Shown: piece after piece, positions 17,428 to 25,898 of the stretch | How the letters are laid out: the number at the start of each line of letters is the position of its first letter | Position numbering within the stretch: the first letter of the stretch is position 1 | Assembly: GCA_021300155.1 (NCBI GenBank) | Contig: JAJTID010000167.1 | Coordinates: 1-38,011 of the forward strand | Source of the DNA: Pirellula sp. | Lineage (GTDB): Bacteria; Planctomycetota; Planctomycetia; Pirellulales; Pirellulaceae | Length of the DNA: 38,011 bases | Reading direction: 5' to 3' | The notes under the pieces: generated by a model | What the model was told of the DNA's origin: nothing | Database searches by the model: none | The model's input: only the letters and a program-made list of their open reading frames with translations | Translations under genes and position numbers: made by a program

Positions 17428-18417
17428 ATGGACTGGCAGTACTTTGTTGGCCATCACCTTCAGCGAGAGTGGTTCAAGAACGCGATCCTGCACGATCGCT
17501 TGGCGAGCACATTTCTTCTCGTCGGTCCTGAAGCGATTGGCAAACGAACGTTTGCCAAGATGATTGCAAAGACGTTGCTATGTACCAACTCCTCCCCGGC
17601 GGAATTTGCTCCGTGCGGAAAGTGCGAAGCGTGTATTCAGATCGAGGTGGGAACGCACCCAGATTTTATTCAGATTGCGAGAGACCAAGACAAAACGGCT
17701 TTGTCGATTGATCAGTTCATCGGACGCGAAGAGGCTCGAATGCGAGAAGGGCTCTGCTATGAGATCCGCATGAAACCCTATTCGGGGCGGCGAAAGATTG
17801 CGATTGTCGACGATGCCGATACGATTGGGGTAGAGGGGGCCAACAGTATTCTGAAAACGCTCGAAGAGCCCCCACCTGGTTCCGTCATCTTCCTGATAAG
17901 TACCAGTCTGCAACGACAGTTACCGACCATTCGCTCTCGATGCCAGGTGGTGCGTTTTCAAGGTCTATCGCAGGAGGGGCTGGCTACATTGGCAATGCGA
18001 CAAGGTCTTACGAACGATGCCGATGAAGCCAATCAGATAGCCAGGAAAGCAAATGGGTCGATGGCCTCGTTTCATGTGTTGCTTGACGAAGAGCTTCGAG
18101 AGTTCCAAGGAGAGATGATTCGCCAATTGTCCGAAAGACCTATGGATTTTATCAAGTTCGCAAAGGCAATTCAGGCGAACGTGGAATCGGCGGGTTCAGA
18201 ATCACAGGCAAAGCGAGAGCGACTGAAGCAATTGATCGAGTTTGCACAACAGCATTATCGGGCGGAGCTGCGTGATCTATTGCATCAAAGCGGGATATCT
18301 CCAGAGCCCAAATTGCAGTGTATCCAACGGTGCTTGGAGGCGAAAGAGCATGTAGATCGCATGGTGGCGCCCGCTGCACTGATCGAAGCATGGTCCGCGG
18401 ATTTGGCCGCTATCTAG
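17428..18417 (+). CDS. holB: DNA polymerase III subunit delta'
   Basis: Predicted 329-residue clamp-loader subunit of the AAA+ family, acting with delta and gamma/tau to load the beta sliding clamp. A Walker A-like loop GPEAIGKR (33-40) is present, and a four-Cys zinc module is formed by Cys52, Cys63, Cys66 and Cys69 (CGKCEAC). The sensor/arginine-finger region reads PTIRSRCQVVRF, the SRC motif shared by clamp-loader subunits, and the Walker B-like segment is KIAIVDDAD followed by NSILKTLEEPPP. Length and order fit the family. The ATG follows the preceding stop by 3 nt with only a weak AGGA upstream. The thymidylate kinase gene that often precedes holB is not here. Whether the gene is really delta' or a DnaX-like paralogue rests on the length of 329 residues and the lack of a tau-like tail. 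Confidence 0.9.
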   Translation: MDWQYFVGHHLQREWFKNAILHDRLASTFLLVGPEAIGKRTFAKMIAKTLLCTNSSPAEFAPCGKCEACIQIEVGTHPDFIQIARDQDKTALSIDQFIGREEARMREGLCYEIRMKPYSGRRKIAIVDDADTIGVEGANSILKTLEEPPPGSVIFLISTSLQRQLPTIRSRCQVVRFQGLSQEGLATLAMRQGLTNDADEANQIARKANGSMASFHVLLDEELREFQGEMIRQLSERPMDFIKFAKAIQANVESAGSESQAKRERLKQLIEFAQQHYRAELRDLLHQSGISPEPKLQCIQRCLEAKEHVDRMVAPAALIEAWSADLAAI

Positions 18418-18420
18418 GAG
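18416..18420 (+). promoter_or_regulatory. Shine-Dalgarno sequence for the histidine kinase
   Basis: AGGAG overlaps the holB stop codon region and lies 8 nt before a TTG at 18429. It favours that TTG over an in-frame GTG at 18420, which would overlap the site itself. Confidence 0.55.
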
Positions 18421-18428
18421 TGGATCAT

Positions 18429-19817
18429 TTGCCTCATCGACGACATTATGCTATCGCTGATCCTCACATTTCGACCGCGATTTGGTTGACGCAATTGCGT
18501 TGGGTGGCTGTCATCGGCCAGCTAACGGTTATTGGCATCGTTGAATTTCTTCTTCGAATTCATTTGGCTCTCCTGCCATTGCTCGTTCTTGTAGGTTGGA
18601 CCGCGCTGACCAATATTGGAATGTGGTATTGGTCCAGGCGATTAACGCGTTGTGCGGCTTCACCCACGGCGAATCGAAATCAAACGCTCGCGGCAGCTTC
18701 ACGTAATCGTTCCTTTAGTGACGATACCATCGGCAACCGTGCATTGACGGCAGTGCTTTCGATGGATGTTTTGACACTTACAGGGCTGCTCTACTTTACG
18801 GGTGGCGCTTCGAATCCGTTTTTGCTCTTCTATTTTGCAAACATCGCGATCGCTGGCATGATACTTCCAAAGTCGCTCGCATGGTGGATATCCACGATGT
18901 CGATTGGGGGGATCATTTTGTTATTAAATTCTGCAAATTCGGTTTCGGAGATAGAAAATTCTCCCTTGGCAGATGAATCGGCTTGGGGAGTGGCCAAGTT
19001 TGCATTCTTAGTCGCGTTCTCTATGTGTTGTTGCGTGATCACATACTTTGTGACGATGCTAGCAGGAGAGTTGCGGGAAAGGGAAAGTCAGTTAGCTATT
19101 GCGGAGAAAGAGCGAGAGAGAGCTCGGCGATTAGAAGCGATGGCAACATTAGCAGCGGGCGCTGGGCACGAACTGGCCAGTCCACTTTCAACGATTGCAG
19201 TCGTCGCGAAAGAGCTTTCGAGAAGCCTGGACAAGTACGATGTCTCGACGAGTGTTCGTAAAGATGTGGAGTTGATTCGAGAAGAGCTGAATCGTTGCCG
19301 TGAGATACTGCATCGCATGAAAAGTGGCGCAGGAGAAGCGGCTGCAGAGAATTTGAATTCGGTCTCTTTGCAAGAGATTGTGCAGACCACCATCGAGCCG
19401 ATGCGAGAACCGCAACGAGTCATTGTCGAAATGCCTCCATCGCTTTCGAAACGTATGGCAATCTTACCGAAGCAAGCAGTCGCACAAGCGATACGGAATC
19501 TACTGCAAAACGGTTTAGACGCATCTCCTCCTTACGAGAAAGTAGTGCTCCGGATCAGCGAGGAAGCGGATTCGAACTATGGGGAGAGTACATGGAAGAT
19601 GGAGGTTATCGATCGCGGAGTCGGGTTATCCGATGAAGTCTCAAGAAGAATTGGAGAGCCATTCTTCACCACCAAAGAAGTCGGCCAAGGGATGGGACTC
19701 GGTGTATTCCTCACGCGAAACGTGATTCACGGAGTGGGTGGCACAATCGAGTTCGACAGTCCAAATCCAGTGGGGACCATTTGTCGAATCACGATTCCCG
19801 CCAGGTCGACCACTTGA
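18429..19817 (+). CDS. RegB/PrrB-like sensor histidine kinase
   Basis: Predicted 462-residue membrane sensor kinase. Hydrophobic segments between residues 20 and 210 form about six helices (for example LRWVAVIGQLTVIGIVEFLL, LALLPLLVLVGWTALTNIGM, FLLFYFANIAIAGMILPKSL, FAFLVAFSMCCCVITYFVTM). The phospho-acceptor is His247 in GAGHELASPLSTI, the RegB-type H-box. The ATP-binding domain has an N-box with NLLQNGLDASP, a G1 box VIDRGVGLSD, an F-box PFFTTK and a G2 box GQGMGLGVFL. The sequence LRWVAVIGQ and the H-box are what identify the RegB/PrrB subgroup, whose members sense redox state through the membrane. The gene follows holB with a start overlapping its end. No RegA-type response regulator lies beside it. 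Confidence 0.87.
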   Translation: MPHRRHYAIADPHISTAIWLTQLRWVAVIGQLTVIGIVEFLLRIHLALLPLLVLVGWTALTNIGMWYWSRRLTRCAASPTANRNQTLAAASRNRSFSDDTIGNRALTAVLSMDVLTLTGLLYFTGGASNPFLLFYFANIAIAGMILPKSLAWWISTMSIGGIILLLNSANSVSEIENSPLADESAWGVAKFAFLVAFSMCCCVITYFVTMLAGELRERESQLAIAEKERERARRLEAMATLAAGAGHELASPLSTIAVVAKELSRSLDKYDVSTSVRKDVELIREELNRCREILHRMKSGAGEAAAENLNSVSLQEIVQTTIEPMREPQRVIVEMPPSLSKRMAILPKQAVAQAIRNLLQNGLDASPPYEKVVLRISEEADSNYGESTWKMEVIDRGVGLSDEVSRRIGEPFFTTKEVGQGMGLGVFLTRNVIHGVGGTIEFDSPNPVGTICRITIPARSTT

Positions 19818-19889
19818 ATTCACGAACACTACGGACACTTCAGTTCAATGCGTTTCCGCGTTGCATGGGCCGACGAATCCCGAGACAAT

Positions 19890-20903
19890 CTAAACGCGAT
19901 AGTATTCACGGTACCATTGGACAAATTGCTTGATACCAAACTCGATGGATGTCGAAGGAGAGAATTCGACAGCGGCCTTGAGTGCTTCGACATCAGCATA
20001 GGTGGAAACAACATCGCCAGGTTGCATCGGCAACATGTTCTTGATCGCGGTTTTTCCCAGAGCTCGCTCCAAAGTAGCGATAAAGTCCATCAAATTGGTG
20101 GGTTGGTGATTGCCGATGTTATAGATTCGGTACGGGGCTGAACTTGTGGCTGGGTCGGGATGGTAGGGATCGTACTCGCTAGCGGGTTCGGCAATTCGGT
20201 CAGTCACGCGGACGATCGCCGTGACGATGTCGTCGATATAGGTGAAATCCCGCTTCATCTCACCTCCGTTGTAAACATCGATAGGACGGTCCGCCATGAT
20301 CGCATCGGTGAACTTGAAAACCGCCATATCGGGGCGCCCCCATGGTCCATACACCGTAAAGAATCGCAAACCTGTCGTGGAAACACCGTACAAATGCGAA
20401 TAGGTATGGGCCATCAGTTCATTGGCTTTTTTGGTAGCAGCATAGAGGCTGATCGGATGATCGACCGAATCTTCTACCGAGAAAGGTTGTTTCGCATTGT
20501 GGCCGTACACACTCGAGCTGCTCGCGTAGACCAAATGAGGTACGTGATGGTGTCGGCAACCTTCGAGAATGGTCATCGTACCAGAAATATTGGAGTCAAT
20601 ATAACTATACGGATTGATAAGAGAGTATCGCACGCCGGCCTGCGCGCCCAAATGCACAACCCTGTCAAAGGAGTTTTCCGAGAACACTCGCTCGATCGCA
20701 GTTCGATCCTGAAGATCTACTCGGTGCATAGTAAAGTTCGGATCTTGAAGCAGTAAATCCAAGCGAGATTGCTTCAAACGGACATCGTAATAGTCATTCA
20801 AATTGTCGATGCCGACGACACGTTCCCCTTGAGCCAAGAATCGAAGCGCTGTATGGAATCCGATAAATCCAGCGGCTCCAGTGACCAAAATTGTTCTTGT
20901 CAA
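19890..20903 (-). CDS. NAD-dependent epimerase, UDP-glucuronate 4-epimerase-like
   Basis: Predicted 337-residue extended short-chain dehydrogenase that would interconvert UDP-glucuronate and UDP-galacturonate for surface polysaccharide synthesis. The nucleotide-binding loop is GAAGFIGFHTA (residues 9-19), with SSSSVYG and the catalytic Tyr-Lys pair in YAATKKANELM. The segments IDNLNDYYDVRLKQ, GVRYSLINPYSYIDSN and FFTVYGPWGRPDMA are characteristic of the UDP-glucuronate epimerase group rather than GalE. The start is a TTG at 20901-20903 that overlaps the stop of the upstream gene as TTGA. The gene is the third in an operon with mannose-6-phosphate isomerase, consistent with sugar-nucleotide supply. 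A bifunctional or dehydratase role is less likely. Confidence 0.9.
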   Translation of the reverse strand: MTRTILVTGAAGFIGFHTALRFLAQGERVVGIDNLNDYYDVRLKQSRLDLLLQDPNFTMHRVDLQDRTAIERVFSENSFDRVVHLGAQAGVRYSLINPYSYIDSNISGTMTILEGCRHHHVPHLVYASSSSVYGHNAKQPFSVEDSVDHPISLYAATKKANELMAHTYSHLYGVSTTGLRFFTVYGPWGRPDMAVFKFTDAIMADRPIDVYNGGEMKRDFTYIDDIVTAIVRVTDRIAEPASEYDPYHPDPATSSAPYRIYNIGNHQPTNLMDFIATLERALGKTAIKNMLPMQPGDVVSTYADVEALKAAVEFSPSTSIEFGIKQFVQWYREYYRV

Positions 20904-21415
20904 AGGTCAGCTCCGATTCGAGTGAGTGTTGGCAGTTCGATTTGAGATAGAATCGGATGAGGCTCTTCGAGACAACTCATTCCTCGTTGCACCGCGATTG
21001 TCGACCAGCTATGAAGCGTTGCAAGATCGTAAATGACCCCTGCGAATCCCATGCAGGTCGCCCAAGAAAGTGTTTCTTTTCCGAGCGTTGTCCAATCCCA
21101 AAGGAGAATGATACGTTCCTTTGATAGTGAGCGAGCGAACGGGCTTTCATACGATGAACTGATAGCGAGAAACGTTTCTTTGGTGATGACAATAACATGG
21201 GCACCTGAAATGAGCCTCGACAGTTCATGCTTTCCGATCGACGCAACCGCTTGCTGTTCGAACACATGAAACAGAGGACAGATGCCAAGTCCTGCTGCAA
21301 CATCTGCGATGGATTGACGAAGCAAAACTCGATGCCATGGATTGAAGCCAAGGAGAGTCCAGTGTTGGATTCGCAACGGGGACAGGTTAGTTCTCATCTC
21401 AGAGCCAGCTCTCAA
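20900..21415 (-). CDS. Unknown protein between manA and the epimerase
   Basis: Predicted protein of 171 residues from a TTG at 21413-21415, or 165 from the ATG at 21397. No motif could be named. The segments SGAHVIVITKETFLA, ERIILLWDWTTLGK and WATCMGFAGVIYDLATLHS alternate hydrophobic strands and helices like a single alpha/beta (receiver-like) domain, but the conserved acidic pocket is not evident, so this is only an impression. TTG 21413-21415 overlaps the manA stop as TTGA, and the stop at 20900-20902 overlaps the epimerase start in the same way, which strongly suggests the three proteins are made together. Confidence 0.65.
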   Translation of the reverse strand: MRAGSEMRTNLSPLRIQHWTLLGFNPWHRVLLRQSIADVAAGLGICPLFHVFEQQAVASIGKHELSRLISGAHVIVITKETFLAISSSYESPFARSLSKERIILLWDWTTLGKETLSWATCMGFAGVIYDLATLHSWSTIAVQRGMSCLEEPHPILSQIELPTLTRIGADL

Positions 21416-22413
21416 GAATTAGGAAGCGTCGAGAGCAATGCAATGGAGTCCGGTTGCAATTTCACAACAGCATCTTTGCATGCGGCGGGTACAAGGACGG
21501 TTTCTGCATGTTGGAGTTCTAGTGAGTGATCGCCGCAACGAAGCGTTGCAGAACCTTTCGGGATAGTCAGAATAGAAACGCGATTCGAGGGTAGTGGTAA
21601 TGGCAAAGGCGATGTCGCTTCGCTCAATTTGAACTTATCACATTCTACTAGCGACCGCCAAAGAGTCGAATCTTTGGGTGCCACGAGAGAGTCACTTTCA
21701 TTCCCTGATCCAACGAACGAGACTGGCCCTCGGTTGAAGTCGATCACTTCGACAGCTTGTTCGACATGAAGCGCTCGGGGTTTGCCATCTTTGTCGACTC
21801 GATTCCAGTCAAAGAGCCGGAACGTACAATCGCTCGCTTGTTGAATTTCAGCGACCAGTAGACCTGCCCCCAACGCGTGAACGGTTCCGGCGGGGATGAA
21901 AACGCAGTCGCCGGCTCTCGGGTAAAGGACGTGCAAACATTCCTCGGTTCGCCCTTCCTCGATCGCCCTGACTAGCGTCGGGCGGTCGATACCTTCCTTC
22001 AGCCCGGCGTACAGAACCGCGCCGGGTTCTGCATCGATGACGTACCAAGCTTCCGTTTTTCCTCGATCGGGCGTTTCCATTTTGGAGCCGTATTCGTCGT
22101 CTGGGTGCACTTGGACGCTGAGGACTCGTTGGCAGTCGAGATACTTGAGCAACAGGGGGAATCTTTCCCTGGGCGTGTCATAACCGGTAATTTCGACAGG
22201 AAAGGACTCAATTAATTGACGAATTGTCCAGCCCTGGAATGGCCCTTCGGACACGCAGGATTCCCCCTCGCGATGGTCGACGATCTCCCAACTTTCGGCC
22301 CAAACGCCGGAAGCGGGCGGTTTTTTGCCTAATTGGGATGCGAGTCTCTCTCCTCCCCAGATGTAGGAGCGAAAGATTGGGGCAAAACGAAGTGGATGAT
22401 CTGGTAAAAACAT
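21412..22413 (-). CDS. manA: Mannose-6-phosphate isomerase, class I (cupin type)
   Basis: Predicted 333-residue enzyme that interconverts mannose-6-phosphate and fructose-6-phosphate, feeding GDP-mannose and polysaccharide synthesis. The zinc ligands are visible in LSVQVHPDDEYG (Gln and His), KTEAWYV (Glu) and FIPAGTVHALGAG (His). The opening FAPIFRSYIWGG is the conserved family start, and the compact length (about 330 versus 390 in E. coli) fits the short type I form common in many bacteria. A cupin-like C-terminal domain ends at VKLQPDSIALLSTLPNS. The start ATG 22413 lies divergent from tatC, 68 nt away, so the intergenic region must hold both promoters. Phosphomannose versus other sugar-phosphate specificity cannot be settled from sequence. 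Confidence 0.92.
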   Translation of the reverse strand: MFLPDHPLRFAPIFRSYIWGGERLASQLGKKPPASGVWAESWEIVDHREGESCVSEGPFQGWTIRQLIESFPVEITGYDTPRERFPLLLKYLDCQRVLSVQVHPDDEYGSKMETPDRGKTEAWYVIDAEPGAVLYAGLKEGIDRPTLVRAIEEGRTEECLHVLYPRAGDCVFIPAGTVHALGAGLLVAEIQQASDCTFRLFDWNRVDKDGKPRALHVEQAVEVIDFNRGPVSFVGSGNESDSLVAPKDSTLWRSLVECDKFKLSEATSPLPLPLPSNRVSILTIPKGSATLRCGDHSLELQHAETVLVPAACKDAVVKLQPDSIALLSTLPNS

Positions 22414-22480
22414 GGATTGCCAAAAGTTGCTGTCGGAACAAAGCTAGAGAGCACCTTATATGTTATCGGAGAGATGAGAC

Positions 22481-23593
22481 ATGCTGAAAAGCACCCTGGG
22501 CCTAAAGAAATCGGACGATCTTTTTGAAAAAAGCTCCATGAGCTTCGGAGACCACCTCGAGGAACTGCGCGGTGCCTTGGTCAAGGCGTCCATGTGGCTT
22601 TTGGGAGGCCTATTCGTCGGCGTGCCCTTGGCTAGTTCCGTCGTCGATTATGTGCAGATTCCGTTAAGAGAGGCTATCGAGCAGTACACTATCGAACGCA
22701 ACGTCGTCGATATGGAACAGGCAACGGGAGAGAAAGTCAGTCCCGAACTCAAGAATTGGATGACCGCCAACAAGAAATCGAGCATGATCTTTTACGTCGA
22801 CCTGAGCCGACTGAGGGAATTGGTAGCGGCCCCTAAGAACGGAAGTGAGGCCGATGCTCCAAACCTGGAATTGGAGGCTCTGAAAGCTACGGAGAATACA
22901 TCGAAGAATACGATGAACGCAAAGGATATCGCCAATTCGGATGCACACAGTCTCCCCACGCCGGATCTATTGGCACCGATTCGGCTGTTCCAACCCATCA
23001 AAGCCCAAGCCGAAGCGTTCAATATTCAGGAACCGATGTTTATCTGGTTCAAGGCGGCGTTGATGGTCGCGTTCATCGTTGCCAGTCCTGGGATCTTTTA
23101 TCATGTGTGGGGATTTGTTGCGGCGGGCCTCTATCCGCATGAACGACGCTACGTTTATTTTTTCCTACCATCCAGTATCGCTCTCTTCCTTATTGGAGCT
23201 CTGTTTGCCTTCTTCGTGGTGTTCCAGTTGGTAATCAGCTTCTTATTGAATTTTAATTCGATGATGGGAGTAGGAACTACACCTCGACTTGAATACTACA
23301 TGTCGTTTGCGTTGTTGCTCCCATTAGGCTTTGGTATTTCTTTTCAATTGCCGTTGGTAATGCTTGTCATCGAACGACTCGGAATCATGACGGTCAAAAC
23401 CTACATCGAGCAATGGCGCATCGCCGCTTTTGCCATCGCGGCTGGTTCGATGGTTTTGACACCAGGCGGTGATTGGACCAGCATGGTCGCGATGGCCGTT
23501 CCACTTTTGTTTTTGTACTTCTTGGGGATATTGCTTTGCAAGTATCTGCCCCGTTCCCAAATGCTTGACGGTAGCGCATCGGACCCTCGCTAA
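22481..23593 (+). CDS. tatC: Twin-arginine translocase subunit TatC
   Basis: Predicted 370-residue integral membrane protein, the substrate receptor of the Tat export system. The signature is FGDHLEELRGALVKA before the first helix (about residues 22-38), followed by EPMFIWFKAALMV, in which the Glu of the QEP turn corresponds to the conserved residue of the first periplasmic loop. Membrane helices continue with FIVASPGIFYHVWGF, FLPSSIALFLIGALFAFFVV, SFALLLPLGFGISFQLPLVM, WRIAAFAIAAGSMVLTPGGD and VAMAVPLLFLYFLGILL. About 100 residues, rich in charged amino acids, are inserted in the first periplasmic loop (around residues 65-175), making the protein longer than the usual 240-260 residues. GGAG lies about 9 nt before ATG 22481. 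TatA and TatB are not in the window. Two Tat-type signal proteins (Gfo/Idh, DUF1501) are. Confidence 0.93.
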   Translation: MLKSTLGLKKSDDLFEKSSMSFGDHLEELRGALVKASMWLLGGLFVGVPLASSVVDYVQIPLREAIEQYTIERNVVDMEQATGEKVSPELKNWMTANKKSSMIFYVDLSRLRELVAAPKNGSEADAPNLELEALKATENTSKNTMNAKDIANSDAHSLPTPDLLAPIRLFQPIKAQAEAFNIQEPMFIWFKAALMVAFIVASPGIFYHVWGFVAAGLYPHERRYVYFFLPSSIALFLIGALFAFFVVFQLVISFLLNFNSMMGVGTTPRLEYYMSFALLLPLGFGISFQLPLVMLVIERLGIMTVKTYIEQWRIAAFAIAAGSMVLTPGGDWTSMVAMAVPLLFLYFLGILLCKYLPRSQMLDGSASDPR

Positions 23594-23595
23594 CG

Positions 23596-24465
23596 ATGAA
23601 AGCTATTTCTGTCCCACATTTGCCCGATCGATTACCCGGCGATCACAAAGGTAGATTTGGGCACGCCCTCGTTGTCGGGGGTGCGACAGGTATGACGGGC
23701 GCAGCGATCATCGCAGGCCGTGCTGCATTGCGTTGCGGAGCAGGACTCGTTACGGTCGCAGTTCCAAATACGATGCAAATCGTGGCCGCGTCTGCTGACC
23801 CGTGTTACATGACGATTGGTTTGGATTGGAATCATGCAGACGAACAATTGCGAACTCTGTTGCATACCACTCGTTACCAACGATGTACCATTGCGATCGG
23901 ACCAGGCTTAGGTCGATCGAACGCAACAGATTCGCTCGTTCGAAGCTTGTATCAAACATGGCCGAATACGCTCGTATGCGACGCGGATGCACTCAATGCG
24001 TTGAGCGAGAACAGACTAGAAGATGGGTTAAGACCGCGTACATCGTCGACCAAGCGAATCCTGACGCCACATCCTGGTGAATGGGAACGTCTCTGCGATG
24101 TGGATTCTCACGACCGGACTGGCCAAATCGAAAAAGCGAATGTCCGTGCTTCACAATGGAATGCGATTATTGTTCTCAAGGGGCAAAAGACTTGGGTTAC
24201 CGACGGTGAACATTGCTATGAAAATAGCACAGGAAATCCAAGCCTCGCTGTCGGCGGAAGCGGGGATGCACTGACAGGCATCATTACGGCCCTGATATGC
24301 CAAGGAATGAACGCCATGGATGCGTCGGTTCTCGGCGTATATTGGCATGGATTGGCAGCCGACATCGCGCATCGAGAACTTGGGACTCCCAGCACCTTGG
24401 CGACAGATTTAATTCACTATTTGCCGCATGCTTTTCGTAGCATGTCGGATAAAGTTCTGTCCTAG
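23596..24465 (+). CDS. nnrD: ADP-dependent NAD(P)H-hydrate dehydratase
   Basis: Predicted 289-residue enzyme that repairs damaged nicotinamide cofactor by dehydrating the S form of NAD(P)HX, using ADP. It matches the YjeF C-terminal domain (ribokinase-like fold): HKGRFGHALVVGGATGMTGA near the N-terminus, then CGAGLVTVAVP, IGPGLGRS, LTPHPGEWERL and the catalytic GGSGDALTGIITALICQG. The epimerase (NnrE) domain that is fused in many bacteria is absent, so it must come from a separate gene. The start ATG is 2 nt after the tatC stop, implying one transcript. Its stop overlaps the convergent EamA stop by three bases. Confidence 0.92.
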   Translation: MKAISVPHLPDRLPGDHKGRFGHALVVGGATGMTGAAIIAGRAALRCGAGLVTVAVPNTMQIVAASADPCYMTIGLDWNHADEQLRTLLHTTRYQRCTIAIGPGLGRSNATDSLVRSLYQTWPNTLVCDADALNALSENRLEDGLRPRTSSTKRILTPHPGEWERLCDVDSHDRTGQIEKANVRASQWNAIIVLKGQKTWVTDGEHCYENSTGNPSLAVGGSGDALTGIITALICQGMNAMDASVLGVYWHGLAADIAHRELGTPSTLATDLIHYLPHAFRSMSDKVLS

Positions 24466-25550
24466 GTCGGAACTACTTCTGTTCTTTCGCTTTTGGAAGG
24501 CCATAAAGCGATGACGTTCGCTGCTAAGATGAACAGACCACCGACGATCAACTGCCAAGTCGCTGATTCATTCTGATAGATCAATGGGATGAAGCTCGCG
24601 ATCACGCCTGGCAGTATCATCGCCCAAAGCGAAGCAAACAATGGTTCTGTACTGTAGATCACCGACGCTTGGGATGCTGTGATGTAGGGTTGGTAGGTGT
24701 TCATACCAAGAAAAGAGACGAGCGAGCAAAACAGTGCCAAGAAAAAAACCAAGACAAGAAATGCAGGCTGCAAAATCAACGATGTCCACTTGGATAACTC
24801 AATGCTCGAACTATTCCCCTGCGGAAAAAACTGAATTCCAGTAAAAATAGCAGCAGCCACCAGCGTTGCGGTTGCAAACATCCCAGGCGTAAAGGATGCG
24901 GATCGATAGCGACTACCAAAGTGATCAATCAAGAGAACTTGGATACTAAAAAAGATCGCACCAAGCGTTGTCCACAAGTCTCCCCAATTGAGCGGGACGA
25001 TGTTTGTTGTCTCTGTCACTGTTGTTTCGGACTGGGGTAATATCCATGTCAGTGCATTCGACAACGTCGCAACGCCAACCAAAGCGAGCAGGATGCCAAT
25101 ACATAATTGAAGCGACGGTAATCGCCTGGTCATGACTGCGTACATGAGAGGGGTATATACTGCAGTCAAGCTTGTCAAGAAACCACTTCGTGATGCTGGT
25201 ATCGTAGATAACCCGATCACTTGAAGCACTAATCCAATACAGAAAAGTAGCCCGATCCAAAACCCTGCAACCCACTCTTCCCTCTTGGCGCCTAGCACCA
25301 GCTTGGGAAGAAGTATCGTGATCAACAACATCGCCATGGAAAACCGAACGGCGATCATCCCAGCAGAAGATGAAACCGAATACGTTATCGACACGGAATC
25401 GGACGATACGAGGCTTCGATCCATAATTTCGTTTAGGGACTTCATCACGGGAAATGACAGACCCCAAAGAGCATTCACTCCGATCAAGGCGAGGATGGCG
25501 AAACGAACGGAACGAGAATGGTTCAAGGTTTTGATTTCATGAGTGAGCAT
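24462..25550 (-). CDS. EamA/DMT family transporter
   Basis: Predicted 362-residue inner-membrane transporter of the drug/metabolite transporter superfamily. About ten hydrophobic helices are spread over two EamA repeats: the first opens with AILALIGVNALWGLSFPVMK and continues with VAGFWIGLLFCIGLVLQVIG and IPASRSGFLTSLTAVYTPLM; the second has WTTLGAIFFSIQVLLIDHFG and ends with ASVIYSTEPLFASLWAMIL and LIVGGLFILAANVIALWPS. The repeated Pro-Leu/Glu-Pro-Leu positions (YTPLM and TEPLF) are the typical EamA half-repeat ends. ATG 25550 is chosen over an in-frame start six codons earlier. The substrate is not predictable. The gene is convergent with nnrD. Confidence 0.9.
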   Translation of the reverse strand: MLTHEIKTLNHSRSVRFAILALIGVNALWGLSFPVMKSLNEIMDRSLVSSDSVSITYSVSSSAGMIAVRFSMAMLLITILLPKLVLGAKREEWVAGFWIGLLFCIGLVLQVIGLSTIPASRSGFLTSLTAVYTPLMYAVMTRRLPSLQLCIGILLALVGVATLSNALTWILPQSETTVTETTNIVPLNWGDLWTTLGAIFFSIQVLLIDHFGSRYRSASFTPGMFATATLVAAAIFTGIQFFPQGNSSSIELSKWTSLILQPAFLVLVFFLALFCSLVSFLGMNTYQPYITASQASVIYSTEPLFASLWAMILPGVIASFIPLIYQNESATWQLIVGGLFILAANVIALWPSKSERTEVVPT

Positions 25551-25898
25551 CGAAGTAGCAGGCCACAAGATTCATAGACTATCGGCCGGCCCGAAACGCG
25601 TCGACCGCACTTGCATTAGGTGGGTTAATTCTGGTTTTCTTTTTCTTTTTGCCTCCGAAAGATTTGCTGCGCAGAAAACTTGACCTAATTTTTGCTGTCG
25701 CGGAAATCCCCCTTCTACGGCAAACGGCGTTTGGCCGTCGCTCCAAACAAAACAAGAATCAACTGCTAAAAAAGATGAAGTCGGGATACCGGATTTCGCT
25801 GCGCACGAATTTACGTCTGCCGGATATTCCGACTTTTCTGAGCGGAGGTTCTTGTCCAATACTATTTTTTACTCTCGAACTTGGAAAGCCCCCTAACC
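25551..25898 (+). promoter_or_regulatory. Divergent intergenic region with a stem-loop
   Basis: This 348-nt stretch separates the EamA gene (minus) from the secretin cassette (plus) and holds no gene. A good stem-loop lies at 25717-25738: ACGGC/GCCGT plus AAAC/GTTT with one bulged G and a three-base loop. A TTGACC at 25679-25684 could be a -35 element but has no good -10 partner at normal spacing. No other structure is obvious. I infer a promoter and 5' leader for the cassette somewhere here. Confidence 0.35.
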
